Origin: Poa pratensis
Lineage: Eukaryota; Streptophyta; Magnoliopsida; Poales; Poaceae
Assembly: GCA_947311845.1 (NCBI GenBank)
Contig: CAMZMU010000060.1
Span: 62,001-126,000 of the forward strand
Direction of reading: 5' to 3'
Length of the DNA: 64,000 bases
The notes beneath the pieces are model-generated. The model worked only from the letters and a program-made list of their open reading frames with translations, had not been told where the DNA came from and searched no databases. Positions 11,670 through 24,663 of the stretch are shown here, one piece after another. The number at the start of each line of letters is the position of its first letter. Position 1 is the first letter of the stretch. The translations under genes and the position numbers were made by a program.

Positions 11670-12308
11670 TTTCTCAAGAACAAGTGAGATGTGTGGTAAA
11701 GATAAACCAAGACAAACTATATCCCAAGTATAATGTGGCTTGAGAGGAGAGAATCCGGTTCTAACACCCAACACACACACTTATGAGGATAGGAAGGTAT
11801 GAAGTGGCAAACGAAACAAGCAAACCTGACGAAACGTATATTGTCAAAGGTAGAGAAAATCCACAATGATCAAATTACCAAAGAAACTCGAACCACAAAT
11901 GATGAAGAAACACACACAAAAACGAATGACGGGGTTGGGCGACCAAAGGGCGAGCACTCGAAGATAGACAACCTAACGAAGACTACGTGCTCAAATGTCA
12001 CCCAACACAAGAGGGACGCTAGCTCAATTGCTTTTTGATGGGCAACGGATTTGCACAAGTGTTACACACTCACACTCTCTTTGGCGGTATAAGCTTTGTC
12101 GCAACCTACAAGAGATGATACTTGGCACTACTCATGTTCTTTTCTTTTCTCTTCTCTTTTTTTTGATTTTTTACGATGATTCCTTCTCTTTTGCTAGTGC
12201 CAAGATCTCTAACGATACACACTCGCCAATACTTTAAGACAAACACTCAAACAAGTGCAATGCCCCGCAATATCAAAGAGCTAGTCCGATAGGTCAAGGT
12301 ACACGAAA
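11670..12308 (-). other. Leader of element 2, gag-proximal part
   Basis: No gene is present. The segment is collinear with 2911-3556 of element 1 and is interrupted after 12313 by the LTR-A insertion; the leader resumes at 16635. Confidence 0.75.
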
Positions 12309-12313
12309 GGAAG

Positions 12314-15300
12314 TGTGACACCCCTCCCTGCACATATCACTAGAGAGGCAGTCGTCCCGTGCGCCATCCCAAGATAACTGGCCGCACGTCACAACAGTGT
12401 AACATAATGGAAATCATTACACAATCAGGCACATCAGTGCTACAAATGGTTTACAAGGCCATCAAGGAATGACAAAATATCAATCCCAGCATGGCACGAT
12501 ACAGAGTTTTAACTGGCAGCGGAAGACATATGAGAGGCTACGGCTTAGAGCGGCTCCACTCCACAGGTTCTGGCTGGCTACTGATCCTAGCACGCTCTTG
12601 CTTCAAATCCTTATTAAGGTGAAAGATGAATCCTCGACCAAACCTGGCCACAATCACAATGCCCGTGAGTACATTAATATGCACTCAGCAAGAATCGCCA
12701 CTCACCACAACAATCCAACAATCATGCAACAAGATATACATTGGAAATAAAATCCTACAACATGGCAAGAGTCTACTCGAGATAGACCAATATGATAACA
12801 TAAAGGTAGCATGGCATCACAAGCAAAACATGGCATAAGCAAACAACAAGAGTACCACCAGTACAGAGTCCAAGCCAGGTGGGGTTGGATCGTATACCGG
12901 CATCAAACAAAGAGATTACCTGTGATGAGTAAACGGGTGTACCAAGTAGGTACCAAATAATACACAACATCACCTGTGATCACTGCTAGGCCCACTGGCC
13001 TCATCATTTCACTCTGGGCACGCACGGTTGATGTGGGCTATGGCCTAACTATAGGCTTCCCAACGCATCACACCGCCATCCCTAATTCATGGTAACCATC
13101 AACAGCTCACGACAATATTCCCTGCATCATCTTATTTGTTCATTTAGTGAAATCAGGTCGTTCATTAATTATTTTAAACAAATCTTAAGTTTAACCTCCG
13201 GACACGACGAGGACACACAGTGTGACCACACTGAACTGTTGTTCCATATCCCAGGAACGAGGCTAGATATCCAGATTTACACTCTCGAGAGGTTGCAATA
13301 CTTCACTCATCTAAGTGGATCATTAACAACCGGTACTTTAGGATCACGTCCATAAGACGGTCTGATACACTCACTCAACCGTTCACGCCATCAAGACACT
13401 CCCTATATAGCCACCGACATAACTATATGCCTTATGCAGAAGTGAATCCGGCACGTCCCCAACCCATGAGCGACGCCTAGCTCCGGAACCTTCGCAAGAC
13501 TAGCCCCGACCAACTATGGTAACCGACTAGACTTGCCAAAAGGGTGGCATCAAAGGAGGCTCAATAGGATTACGTAGGTCAAGGCCCGCCCATGTGAGCG
13601 ACAGTGGTAGTGCTTTCGATGTTCAGATTAGTGGCACTATGGACTGACCCTATCGAAGTTTGGAGGGTTGTTTCATTTAATCAAGTTTTCTCACAACAAG
13701 TCCCAAAATAGAGGATTAGTCCAGCAAAATAATCACGACATCAATATCACATATCAACAACAACAAGGCAGTAGCAACATAATACTTGCATGCATAGATA
13801 ACAACATAACGACAATAATAATACCCGGGTGACTGTGGCGGGAGACCCGGCCGGTGTCACTCGGGGGTTAGTGTTCACAGAATAATAGCATAATGTTTCA
13901 AACGGATGACCTTGGCGGGAGACCCGGCCGGTGTCACCGCAAAAGAATGAACCGAAAAGCACTCATAAAAAATGAGAGAGCATCCATTCCACTCGAGGGT
14001 TACCCCGACGTGGTGTCAGCAATCTCGGCAATAAGAACCAAATGGAAAGTCAGCTCCCAAGCGTCGCAGTCCGGGTGGTCTATGCCAACCATATTTGACG
14101 GAGGGACAAGGCAAATAACTCTTTTGGCAAATGCCCCCAACTCCGAGGATCATAAGACAACATTCGTTCGCTCCTCACCTCGGCGAAGAAGAAAGAAGCA
14201 AACAAAGCCCCGCAAGCGCGAGACGCACAGTTGTAATAATTCCCCCCATTCCTTTGACTGAGGCGGGAGACCCGGCCATTGTCTCGGGAATGTGAGTGAT
14301 GCACAATGAGCAGTTATATGGTAATACAATAACTTAAAATGCAACATGATAAACATACAACAATACAAGACTCATATAAAATATGGACAACATACAGACA
14401 TGTAATGATAATAGCAGACAGACATAACAATATAACAGAAGACAGACATAACACCCGGCATGGTATTAAGCAATCAAACAAACAAGCATTGCAGGAGGGC
14501 TCAAAGCAAGTGGTTATCTTACCTGCAAAGACGGGGATCCAATGGGCTTGGAGAGGTCGGGTTGGTTCCGCGGCGTAGGGCAGCGATAGCCCCGTTCCAC
14601 GGACTCCGGAATGTACGTACAAAGGGCACCCCATAGAACTATTTTGGAATGAGATGATAACAGTACCACCGGAAAGAGCTCGTCGAGACGAAGATTTAGA
14701 AATTTGAATCACCGAAAACGGACTTACGGTTCAAAAGATATTGATGTTCAAAATTGGTTCAGCAGGAAAAAGAAAAGAGGTTTCGCGAAAAAAAAACTGA
14801 TTGGGCCGTAAATGGGCCACTACTGTGCTGCGCACTGCGCCTTGCTGGGCCACTGGCAGGCCGCGGCCTACTGCTGGCCTGCTGGGCTGGAAAACGATTC
14901 AATGGGGGAAAAAAGAAAACAAGGCAGAGGATCGATCATGTACGTCGTCTTCTTCCTCCCGCGTACTGGAGTGAGAGAGGCCGGCCGGGGATGGCAGAGG
15001 GGGCGCCGGGAGGGTGGCCGGCGGCGGGGACGGCCCGGACGCGGTGCACCGCAGCCGTGGGAGGAGGCTAGGGGCGCGGGGAGGCACGGGGGTGCGTCGC
15101 CCGTGAGCTTTGGCCTCACGGCCATGGCGGGAGCTTCGGGTGGAGCTTGGCGGCGGTGATGGAGGGGCCAGGGGCTATGAAAACGGCGGGAATGGAACCA
15201 CCGTGCTACACCGCACCCGTAGGTGCTGTTTCCTACGACGGAGGGGGGTCGTGGAGCTCGCTACCCGAGCTCTAGGGTTTCGGCCATGGAAGCTTTGCCG

Positions 15301-16629
15301 AGCTCCTGCAGCCTCACTTCTTCGTGGAACTCGAGTGGGAGAGTCTGGGGAGGGAGGACTGAGGTCTGTGAGCGCGATGGTGGTCTCAGCGGTGCTTCTT
15401 ATAGCCAAGGGAGAGGGAGAGGTAGGTACACCCGAGCTCGGCTATTGATGGCGTTTTCAGGACGTGTTCTCCGGCTACAGAGGAGGAGAGGATGAGGACG
15501 GTGAGCTGGCCGCACAGTGCAGCACGAGGAACATGCTGAAGCTGGGTTAGGCACCGACCAAGCTCCTAAGTAGGCTTAACTTAGCAAGTTTCTGTCATTT
15601 CGAAATCAGTCCAGAAGGTGTTCGACCAAATGCCCCAATGAACTTTTCGACGCAAATAAATTCCAGCAAAATACCAGTGGTTAGGTTTGTATGTGGGGAG
15701 ATGGTTCCTAGACTTTGACGTCAGATGGTGCAACCTAACTAGGTTTTTGGAAGAAGTGCGGAAAGTGGCCTTATGGTATGATTATGTCCATTAGGGGTTT
15801 TGATCATGATGTTTTGGGGTCATGTAGATCATCAAGAGGATATATGAGAGACCAGGGGAGTGGGTGGTGTCACAAAACTAAACATGCAGAAGTAATGCAT
15901 ACAAGGGGACACTTACATCATTCCAACAATGTGGGTACAAAATTGATGGCAAGGCACTATGCCACACCAACAACTAGGTGGAGGGATTTCATTGGATGGA
16001 ATAAATATAGCACTTAATTGGGCTGGTTGATATTATCCCATGTGATGAACTCGCATGGCTCTTATCCACACCTGAAGATATTTATGGGTTCTTGGGGTGT
16101 AAGAAGGGTGGGGTGGATAATGGTTCAAATGATCATGCCAATTTTTGTGGGTGGAGACAATGGCATGATGATCATCTCCTAATTTATTTTGAGCTGTGTA
16201 GGAGTGGTGCTAGTTAGGAAAACAATTCCTCGACCAAGACGAGCACTAAAATATTTATCGAGGTTTTGGAAATATTGCATTTGGCAAATATGCAATATTT
16301 TGCCTGTGGAGGATAATAATTGGATAAGGTGATCTTGGAATATTTGGTGGAGTTTTCCAAGCTAGGAAAAATATGGTTCATAAGGTAGATGGAATATTAG
16401 GATTTTAAGGATCCCAACATTTGGTCTTTGGGGTTTTTGGAAAAACCTTAGCGGAGGTTTCCAAAGTGGCAAAGAAATCACCGGAGGTTCTCTGAAATTA
16501 TTTGAGAGAAAAAGAACACGAGGGCATCATCTAGCACTAGAGGACAAAAATAATTTTGAGACACAGGGAAAAGTTTTTCGGGTGTGAGAAAACACCACTA
16601 AAATTAGGGACAAATTTTGGGGTGTTACA
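12314..16629 (+). mobile_element. Complete 4.3-kb LTR-A copy (probable solo LTR)
   Basis: It begins TGTGACACCCC and ends GGGGTGTTACA, so the ends form an 11-bp imperfect inverted repeat with TG..CA termini. It is flanked by the 5-bp duplication GGAAG (12309-12313 and 16630-16634). The uninterrupted target is seen at 3551-3570 in element 1. There is no primer-binding site, internal domain or repeat of its own ends inside, so I read it as a solo LTR of an unusually long LTR family. It contains three copies of GGCGGGAGACCCGGCC and a GC-rich block at 14800-15500. Open frames in that block have no recognisable domain. Confidence 0.75.
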
Positions 16630-16634
16630 GGAAG

Positions 16635-17172
16635 AAGGGCTCACAACGGATTATGATGATTGGGAAATGTCGTGTCCTTGGTGGCGTTGTCGCTTGGCGT
16701 TGATGATGCGTTGTTGCAGAAGCTTGTCGATGTCGTAGACGTAGGGCACACCAAGAAAGGACTCAAACCAAAGAGGAAATGCAAAAACGAACCGAGGAAA
16801 AGAAAAAAATCTGAAAAAATAGCCCTGGTGGTAGTACCGCTGCGCGGCGGTAGTACCGCCCGGTATCGCTGCTGGTACCGCTGCGCACGGACTTACGCGA
16901 GTTTGACTCGAAATTGGGCGGATTTGGGATCCAAAAATTTCTCTAATTCATGGGAAATCGGCAAAATTGAGGCTAGGGAATGCAAACAAAGGTGGAGGGG
17001 GTCCTAAAGCAACAGATCCATGGACAAAAAACTACCAAAAACGCAATGAATAGACAGATCGGCTCGAATCAAGGCAAGGCTATTTTTGGTGGAAATTTTT
17101 GAATTTCTCAAAAACGAAGAAAAATTTGGTGGATTTTGGTGGAAACACAAATCAAATCCGTGTCAACCTAGA
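16635..17172 (-). other. Leader of element 2, LTR-proximal part
   Basis: No gene is present. It continues the leader after the LTR-A insertion and is collinear with 3561-4119. It holds two or three GCGGTAGTACCGC-type palindromes at about 16827-16890. Confidence 0.75.
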
Positions 17173-17184
17173 GCTCTGATACCA
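17173..17184 (-). other. Primer-binding site of element 2
   Basis: The minus strand reads TGGTATCAGAGC, identical to the site at 4120-4131, two bases from the LTR start at 17187. Confidence 0.9.
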
Positions 17185-17186
17185 TA

Positions 17187-18225
17187 TGATGTAGGTTGGT
17201 CCCGATTTTCACGGATTTATGCAGAGGGGACGAAGAACACGAAGAATGCGGGATGAACTCAAGAACACAAAGAGGGGAAATCAACAAAACAAGGATAACT
17301 AGCAAGTAGCAACTCAGCAAGATTCAATTGGTAACAAATCCCCGAGGGTAGCCCCCAATTCTCCTCTCCCAAGCACACCTTACTCTTAGGATTGTTTGTC
17401 CAATTGGCCAATCCAACCAATCCAATGTAACCACTCAAAGAGGGAAGATTAGTAAGTAATCGCAACTACAAGAGGAAGCCTTGGTATCCACGAAGTGATC
17501 TTCTCCACAAGGGGAGGCCTTGGTTCATCTCCACAAGGGGAGGCCTTGATTCATCTCCATAGGAGGAAATAGACACTTTGAGAAGAAGGAGCAAGTCTCT
17601 ACTTTAGTTCCCAAATCTTAGTCTAACCCTAGATCTGAAGGGGAGGGGTTCTATTTATAGTCTAGGTGAGTTAGGGGTGGATAAGTGAGGGGACACGGGT
17701 CCTCAGCCCGACAGGTTCCCGTCACAGCGGTACTACCGCTGGAGCCAGCGGTAGTACCATTGGGCAGGCCTTCGTAGCAGCTTCTGAAGTCAACTCGGGC
17801 AGTAGTACCGCTACCCCCAGAGGTAGTACCGCAGGCCGGCGGTAGTACCGCCCGGTACCACTGGCGCTACCGACAGATCAAACAGAGGCCCATTTTCGGC
17901 GGTAGTACCGCTGTGGACCTGGGGCGGTAGTACCGCTGCCTCCGGTGGTAGTACCGCCGCCTGGGACTTCTTTCCAATCTTCTCTCCTTCTCCTTCGTCT
18001 TCTTGAATCGATTCTTGTCCAACTTCTACACTTTCTTGGAGATCTTCATGAGGGTCATGACTGAGTATACACAAGGTATCGGAATGAAGTAGCAAGCCAT
18101 TCAAAGGAGTATCGAGATCACACATAGATAGGAGTGAGTTCACCTTATCATGGAGAGCTTTGACTCTTGCTCTTGTCATTGGACCACTTGTTGTAGGAGC
18201 CGTAGGTCGGGCTACATCCTACATC
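17187..18225 (-). repeat. 5' LTR of element 2 (1039 bp)
   Basis: The + strand begins TGATGTAGG and ends CCTACATCA, a 9-bp perfect inverted terminus. It carries about eight palindromes in the GCGGTAGTACCGC version rather than the CCGGTAGTACCGG version of the other two LTRs (about 17735-17960). It is therefore a different LTR subfamily. Confidence 0.9.
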
Positions 18226-19430
18226 ACATCACCTCGGCCACATCGGTAACATCTGGAGGCGTTGACCGTCTTTATTGGGATATGTCATCCGAAAGTGCGG
18301 TATCGCCGCTTACGTCAACGTCCTTTAGAAGAGAATCCGCCATGATAGAAATTTCTGCTCTTTGAGAGATACATCGCATCTCAAACGCTTCCGCCCAAAA
18401 GGTAGCCTGCAGCAAGCTCCGCTTACATTAAGCTCTTGTAGTTTAGCATCATCAACAAACACTATATCCGCATTCTGTAAGTAAAGCAGTGCAGCAGGAT
18501 GAGCCGACTCAATCACTTTGTGTCTTCCTTTGGATGGTTCTCCATAGAAAATTCTAGACTGGACCCGAAAACATCCCCATGCGGTGGAATGTCGATGGTG
18601 ATCAGAGCAATAATCTCATCTGGTCCAAAATCAGCTGTTGTAACATCACACTTACTAACTTGAAGAGTCTCCAAGGCTTGTTGCAAAATGTACTGTCTCG
18701 ATATAACGACCCGAACAACAGGGATCTTCGCCTGAGGTGAAATAAAGCAAGTTAGCATAAACAAAGATCGAGGATATAAAATCCAACGTAATTTAACTTT
18801 AAGTAGGCAAGAAAAAGAAACACGTCCCAATCACATGGACGCTAAAAGGTTCAGCTGTGTACACGAACAACCAGAAGAATGGAGAACTAACCCGCGGTAA
18901 GTACTCTGTGACAGGAGTCGTCATCCTTCGATAGCAAGACACCGCTGGTGTCCACTTCTAGCTAGAAAAGTCGACATAGTGGACAATCTTATCGGGGATC
19001 ATTTAATAGAGCTGGTGGTCACTGTTTCTTCATTCGCTCCAGGATCTTGTCCTGCCGACTTGATGATCGCCGGCTCCACAATGACTTTCTCACTCTATAT
19101 GGCCTAGCCATACGTTCATTTGTCCAAGTACCTTCTCGGCGTTGAAAGACAAGCGCAATAAAGACAGATACGTGCCCACAGACAAATAGAATAAGACCAC
19201 AAAAACCAACTTTAGCCGGCTTTCCATACACAGAGAGACACCGACAACATATTTAGACAACTGCAGACAACACCACGAAACAATCATCTCAAGCGAAATA
19301 ACCTAGAAACAATAAACATCAAAGCTATCAAAAAAGACAAAAGAACACATAAACGCATGCACCTTGATTGGCGGTAACATTTCACTATAAAACAAACAGA
19401 ATACAAATGCAACGTTCATGCCGGAATATA
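18226..19430 (-). pseudogene. 3' part of RPA-like region, unassigned exons
   Basis: Minus-strand open segments at 18830-18513 and 18516-18325 look like coding sequence. They include stretches such as FGPDEIIALITIDIPPHG and NADIVFVDDAKLQELNV. They lie downstream of the RPA1-like exons at 21215-19440. I do not recognise a domain. They may be the last exons of that gene or of a neighbouring gene in the same mobile unit. Element 2 ends at 18225 immediately to the left. Confidence 0.4.
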
Positions 19431-19439
19431 TGAAATCAT

Positions 19440-21215
19440 TGTTATCGCCGACTCGAACAAACCGCCAAAATAGTATATTTCACACAAATACATCGCCGGC
19501 TCTCCAGAGAAACACTAAACAGCTTGGATACATTACAAAGAGACATGATAGAATATCTGACTATGGATACTTTGGGGGAAGAGCATGGCCAGCTTCGATC
19601 ACAATAACCGTAAAGGATGGCCGATCTGTAAAAAAAACTGCGCTCGCTAACGGACACTATAAAGCTGTACCTCTTCAAGATTACATCTATAAATTCTGGA
19701 GGTGGCCTGACGCTACAGGGAAAATCCTTTTCCAATGACTCGTAACAGCGGAATACCAATGAGTTGTTCGCCCTTATCTCCTTGAAGAATAAACTCAGCC
19801 TTATCAAGACCATCCGAAGCTATAAGAGCAATCTCGTATCTATAGGCAGACGGCAAACCAGATCAGTCTGAGCAATCACTCTACATGGAAATCAATATGA
19901 CAACCGTGTCAAAAAGCGACCAAACCTGAGAAACACCTCTTCCTCGCGCAGCCAGGTCGATTGCACATAGAGTCGACATGTTGAGGTAAAGAGGTGTTGG
20001 ACGTAATAAGCATTCCACATGTTTTACAGACCAGTTTAAACCACTCATAACAAGGGGTGAAACCTACGATGCGAACAGTACAACGAAACCGCGATTCCTA
20101 TAATAGCAACCGAAGCAAGTAAGTTATTAAAGCCGGCAATGGACACGAAACGATGAGACAGAAAGAGTTATCAAAACGTACCTCATTTTCAAAAAGATTA
20201 AAGTTGATCAACTCAGCAACAGATTTCCTTGGAAAGTCGCCTACCTGACGACCTAGATTCGTAGGGACGACTACCACATAGTGTACGATTGGGTTGAACC
20301 GATCAGACACGCTGGGAAAAGGCTGAAAATATTAGCCGATGTAATATACCAGCTAATAGCCAACAATCACGGGAAAAATAGCAGACCTAGCACGAAGGAC
20401 ACTTATTTCAGCGATGTCTACATTGATGCACCATTTACAGGATTCTCTGCCAGCTAATCCCCTTCGACGTACAAACACAAGCCAGCATGAAGTTCTTTAA
20501 TCAAAGGAAAATACGGGTTCACAAAAAAAAAGCACGTAAGAAATTACCGGAATATTCCCAACAGTGGTACCAACAAAAATAGCCACAACTGCTTCGGTCT
20601 GACCAAGAAACCTCAACGTGTTACCATTGAACCGAAACGCAGCGTCACCCGGAGACAAACTTTAATCAACTGACCACTGCGATAATTCTAACTGTCAACG
20701 TAGGAACAAACAAAACATCTGGACATGAAAATAAAACAAAGGGAAACTCCCGCGTAACAAACTTTGCATCAGATAGAAGCACATCTCTTTTTGCTATATG
20801 CTGAATTCTTCCGAGAAACTTCAAAACGGCTACATCAGAGATTGCTGATATCTGACCGATCACATCTGGCCAACAAAGGAAGGTTGTTAGCTCCTTTGAC
20901 TAAAAAGAAAGACCAACTCAACAACAATGTTAGAAAACATACCGACTAAACGTTTAGGACTCTCATTTGGCATAGGAAAATCAACGAACGATGTAAGGCA
21001 ATACTCCCAAAAAGGGAAATCGTCAAAATTTCCATCCATTTGTTTGACAACAGTGAAACAGTAATAATCATAGTAAACTTTGCTTCTACTGGTCTGAGAA
21101 TTAGTCTTGGAAGCACAAGAAGGAAGTTGGAAATCTCGTAGACATTCCTTTCATGCAGAACATCGACAAAGTTCTGGATAAACCGATACGGCACTATAGC
21201 ATACAGGCGACCCAT
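19440..21215 (-). pseudogene. RPA1-like single-strand DNA-binding protein remnant
   Basis: Separate minus-strand exons resemble the OB-folds of replication protein A large-subunit-like proteins (DUF223/RPA1 type). An N-terminal block at 21215-20950 has VPYRFIQNFVDVLHERNVYE and RPVEAKFTMIITVS. A second OB block at 20863-20666 has DVLLSDAKFV and the dipeptide context IGQISAIS. At about 20640-20540 AVVAIFVGTTVGNIP follows, and at 20310-20190 RKSVAELINFNLFENE. At about 19810-19700 there is an ASDGLDKAEFI block like the C-terminal OB-fold. Stops and frame changes between blocks, some of them introns, make it a pseudogene or heavily decayed. RPA1-like genes are frequent cargo of plant Helitrons, but no Rep/helicase is seen here. 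Confidence 0.6.
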
Positions 21216-21936
21216 CTACTCCATAAGACCAAAAATAAATAACTAAAGCAAATAATTGTCAGTCGTTTACTTATAAATAATTGGAATATAGGAAATGAAC
21301 CTTCTTATCTATTAGAACCATGTGGATACTCTTAATAGGTCCAGTGCCCGTACCCCCGCGGTGATACCAGAGCCGCGAAACGCGTACACAAACGATCCGA
21401 TTTTCAACCGCTGGGAAAACGTCTGCAGATCAGCATACTCCATCTGACGGCAAATCTAACGTTCAGTACAACCCGATCTGGAAAAAAAGACATACAAACG
21501 ATCAAGAAGAGAGAAATAGGCATTCCGAAAGCAACGACGAGCACGATTTACATAAATCGAAGATAACTCGTGGAAATATCTACCAGAATAACCAACAACA
21601 ACACCGCCCCCACGAAGAGCGAACCAACAAACCTATAGTCTGTCCTCACGTAGCGATGCAAGTTCAAGATTTGTGCATAGGGCCAAAGGATAACGATACG
21701 CCGACCCACAGCTATGTCGAAGGGACATGGTCATGTACCGACTTAACACAATGCGAACACAGGGTCCCAACACCCTTACATACGAACAGGGGGCATGCTT
21801 ATGCACTGGCTTAATGGAAACAGCAAGAACATACCGAACATAAAATACCATGCGTGACAAACGCAGTACTCATATTGTCAAAGAAAACATGGTAACATGA
21901 CGCAACCGGAGGACGGCAGACCAGTAAGCCGGCAAG
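21216..21936. other. Flank of RPA-like region up to CACTA insertion
   Basis: No gene can be supported. Short minus-strand frames such as 21860-21633 show no domain. The AAG at 21934-21936 is the left target-site duplication of the big CACTA element. Confidence 0.5.
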
Positions 21937-22746
21937 CACTACAAAGGAAAATATATTTGTTGACCAATCACTTTCGTCATCTATAAGCCAAAATTCGTCA
22001 AGGATTACATGGTGGTGACGAATTTTGTTTGTCATGGGGTTCGTCACTGAAGCTCCGTCATAAAATATCGGGGGTGACGGTATGTAATTTTTCGTCAACG
22101 TCAAACGTTTGATGGTGATGACCTGAAAATTCGTCAACGTTGAAGGTTGATCGTTGACAGACAGATTTGTCACGAAAAATTGTCAAATTCGTCAATATCT
22201 AAATATTGGGAAGATTCTGATTGGTCCAAAAAAATCATACGTGGCCTTACATGTGGGTCCCATCATGCTGATTTGGCTTCTGACAACGTGGGTCCAACGG
22301 CGCTGACGTGGATTTCTGTCATGTGGCACCGGTATGGTGTTGACTGGTGGGACCCACATAATATTATGACAATTGGGACCAGGTGGTTGCCGACATATGT
22401 GTCCCATAAATGCTGACTGGTGGGACCCACAAAATCCTGACAAGTGGGACCATAAGTTGGTGCCACGTGGTTTCATTTAATGGTGACGGTGTGACATTTT
22501 TCGTCACCTTTTGAATTTGACAAAATTTGAGAACATTTGAATTATTTGTGAAATTTTGGAAACAAAAAAATTAGGAAAATATTAAAAAAATTGGACAATA
22601 AATATCATAACATAAATGGTGGCACACGTAGTATATATGTGTCTGACAGATCGAAAGATTCATAAGACAGATTACAATGGGGTAAAGAAGACAAAGAAAT
22701 TAAAAGACATATGATTAAGAATGTTGTAGGATGGCGGTGCAGTAGA
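21937..22746. repeat. Left terminal and subterminal repeat zone of the big CACTA
   Basis: After the CACTA terminus the motif TTCGTCA or its complement recurs at about 21967, 21990, 22016, 22041, 22088, 22131, 22190 and 22499. GTGGGTCCCA/GTGGGACC repeats follow at 22250-22450. No gene lies here. Confidence 0.85.
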
Positions 22747-23529
22747 TTAGTTGCCCTGGGATGGTGTCTGGGATGGTGGTTGGGATGTCCTCAAGAGCAA
22801 ATTAAGCACGGCATCCATTTCTTGCCGCCTCTTTTCATAAGCCAAAGTCTTTTCTTCTTGGGCTTTCTTCACAGCTTCAAGTTCTTCCTCCTGCTTCTTC
22901 CTGAGTTCTTCAAATTTTTGATCTTGTTCTTGCATTCTTGCCTGCATCTCACTGTGATACCTTTCAGCTGCCTGTATGGAGTTATGCTCCTGATCGGCAA
23001 GTTTATGTTCTAGCTCTCGGATGCGTGTAGCTGAAACAGAGGACTTCCTGGAGCTTGTTGCGACGCCCAATCTTGGTAGGAATGTGCTGTTGCAGGTGGT
23101 TGGGCTTTTCTCGTTCAGAACTAGCTGAACAATTTGCAAATCACTAGTAGGAAATTGCCTTTCTGTGGATCTATAATCTGTGGCGCACCATATAGTCCAT
23201 GCGCCACAAAAATTATTCAGTGGCGCACGGGGCAACGTGCGCCACAGAATATTGTGGCGCATGTGCGCAACCATGCGCCACAGAAATCATGTGGGTCCCT
23301 CCTCCACAAAAATCTGGTGACATTTCTGTGGCACACGGGCCTGGATGCGCCACAGAAATGCTGATTTCTGTGGCGCATCCAGACCCGTGCGCCACAGAAA
23401 TGTGGTGGGCCCCTCTCTAATGATTGCATGCGTATTTTTTCTGTGGCGCATGGTATTGGATGCGCCACTGAAATAAACATTTTTGTGGCGCATCCAGTCC
23501 CGTGCGCCACAAAACATGTGGTGGGGCCC

Positions 23530-24660
23530 ACTCCAAGGAAAGAAATGTCGTGCCTGGCCGCGCCCCAATTGACTGTCGTCTTTCTTCAATTCTCTTCTCG
23601 ACGACGCGCCGCCACACCACCACCGCCCCCACTCGCCGCCGTCGGCCGCCCCAGTCCAACCCGCCCCCACTCGCCGCACCACTCGACGCCGGCGTGCCAT
23701 CTCCACCCAACCGCCGGCCGCTGCTCCGTCCTCGACGCCCGCAGAGGACCGGCCGTGCACGCCGCCGCTCCCTCCTGGACGCCCGCGGCCGGAGGAGACC
23801 TCGACACCGCCTCACTCAACTCCCTCCATCCCCTCCCCGATCAGGTGCTGCTCCTCTTCCCCCTCTCCCTCCCCTCCACACCTGCACATAAGGTGTTTAT
23901 GAAAATGCAAAACCTAAAAATTTGTTGCTAATTCATCTAAATTTTGTAGTTCCTTGCTGCTAGTTCTCTTAGTGATGATTCTTTGCTGCTAGTTCATCTA
24001 AATTTTGTAGTTCATTGCTACTAGTTCCTCTAAATTTTGCTAAGTGTTAAATGGTAACTGTTTAAACATACCTTTAAAACTGACTTGAATTAAGGTGCTA
24101 GAAATTTTCAAAAAACTATTTTTGAGCTTTATCATGATGTAATAATGTAGTGCAATAGATCCATGAAGGTACATTCTAAATAGGATCAAGATTTCATAAC
24201 TTTGTAAGGCTTCAAAATTGGTACTTTTTAACTATCTTAAAGATGCATTTTTAGTTGGAATTGGCTTGTAGTAATAACATTTTTAGTTGTAAATAGTATC
24301 CATAACAAGGCATACTACTCACACAGCCATGATGTTGACCAAATCTAAGATCCGATTGACAATTTAGATGAGATGCTAACATTTCAGTCACATTAGTGAA
24401 CATTGCTTCAACTAATCTCCTCCCCTGATCTTTTTATTCATCTTTTTATCCATATTGTTGTAAATCTTCTTTTTATCCTTTTACTCATGTTCTGGTATAT
24501 GTACTATAGGCTGATGATTTAAACTATGTCATGTTAAAGGGAAAAGAGTATCTACAATACCTTGTACTATATACAATTTGAGTGTTTGTATTAGTACATG
24601 GTCTTGTAGGTACTCTTTTTGCCTTGTTTTGACAATGATATATGAGGCTTCTATTGTATT
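23530..24660. other. GC-rich block then AT-rich spacer inside nested CACTA
   Basis: 23560-23880 is very GC-rich, with overlapping open frames of Pro/Arg/Ala-rich sequence on both strands. Because several frames are open at once, I do not call a gene; it may be captured 5' UTR or exon sequence. 23890-24660 is AT-rich with repeated GCTAGTTC(A/C)TCTAAATTTTG phrases and no gene. Confidence 0.5.
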
Positions 24661-24663
24661 ATA

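Larger units (their letters stand above)
9764..18225 (-). mobile_element. Second, pol-less gypsy-type element (element 2) with nested LTR-A
   Basis: On the minus strand the order is 5' LTR (18225-17187), primer-binding site (17184-17173), leader (split by an LTR-A insertion at 12314-16629), gag and protease. It then stops at 9764 directly against an LTR edge. RT, RNase H and integrase are absent. The leader and gag are collinear with element 1, so the order is secure. Flanking LTRs of differing similarity suggest a recombinant or composite origin rather than one intact insertion. Confidence 0.82.

Noticed and set aside
14754..15495. GC-rich overlapping open frames in LTR-A as a captured gene
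   Set aside because: Several frames are open on both strands, with low-complexity Arg/Gly/Pro composition and no motif. The composition alone explains them.
8943..18225. LTRs at 8943-9763 and 17187-18225 as the matched pair of one intact element
   Set aside because: The left LTR is closer to the element 1 LTR, and the palindrome version differs (CCGG..CCGG against GCGG..CCGC). Pol is missing at a precise junction. A single intact insertion is not supported.
21811..22173. A 120-codon minus-strand frame spanning the left CACTA border
   Set aside because: It crosses a well-defined transposon end and uses subterminal repeats as codons. It is a chance frame.
23150..23530. Spaced TGTGGCGCA/TGCGCCACA units as a CRISPR-like array
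   Set aside because: The units occur in both orientations at both ends of an element with CACTA termini and a TSD. They are transposon subterminal repeats.
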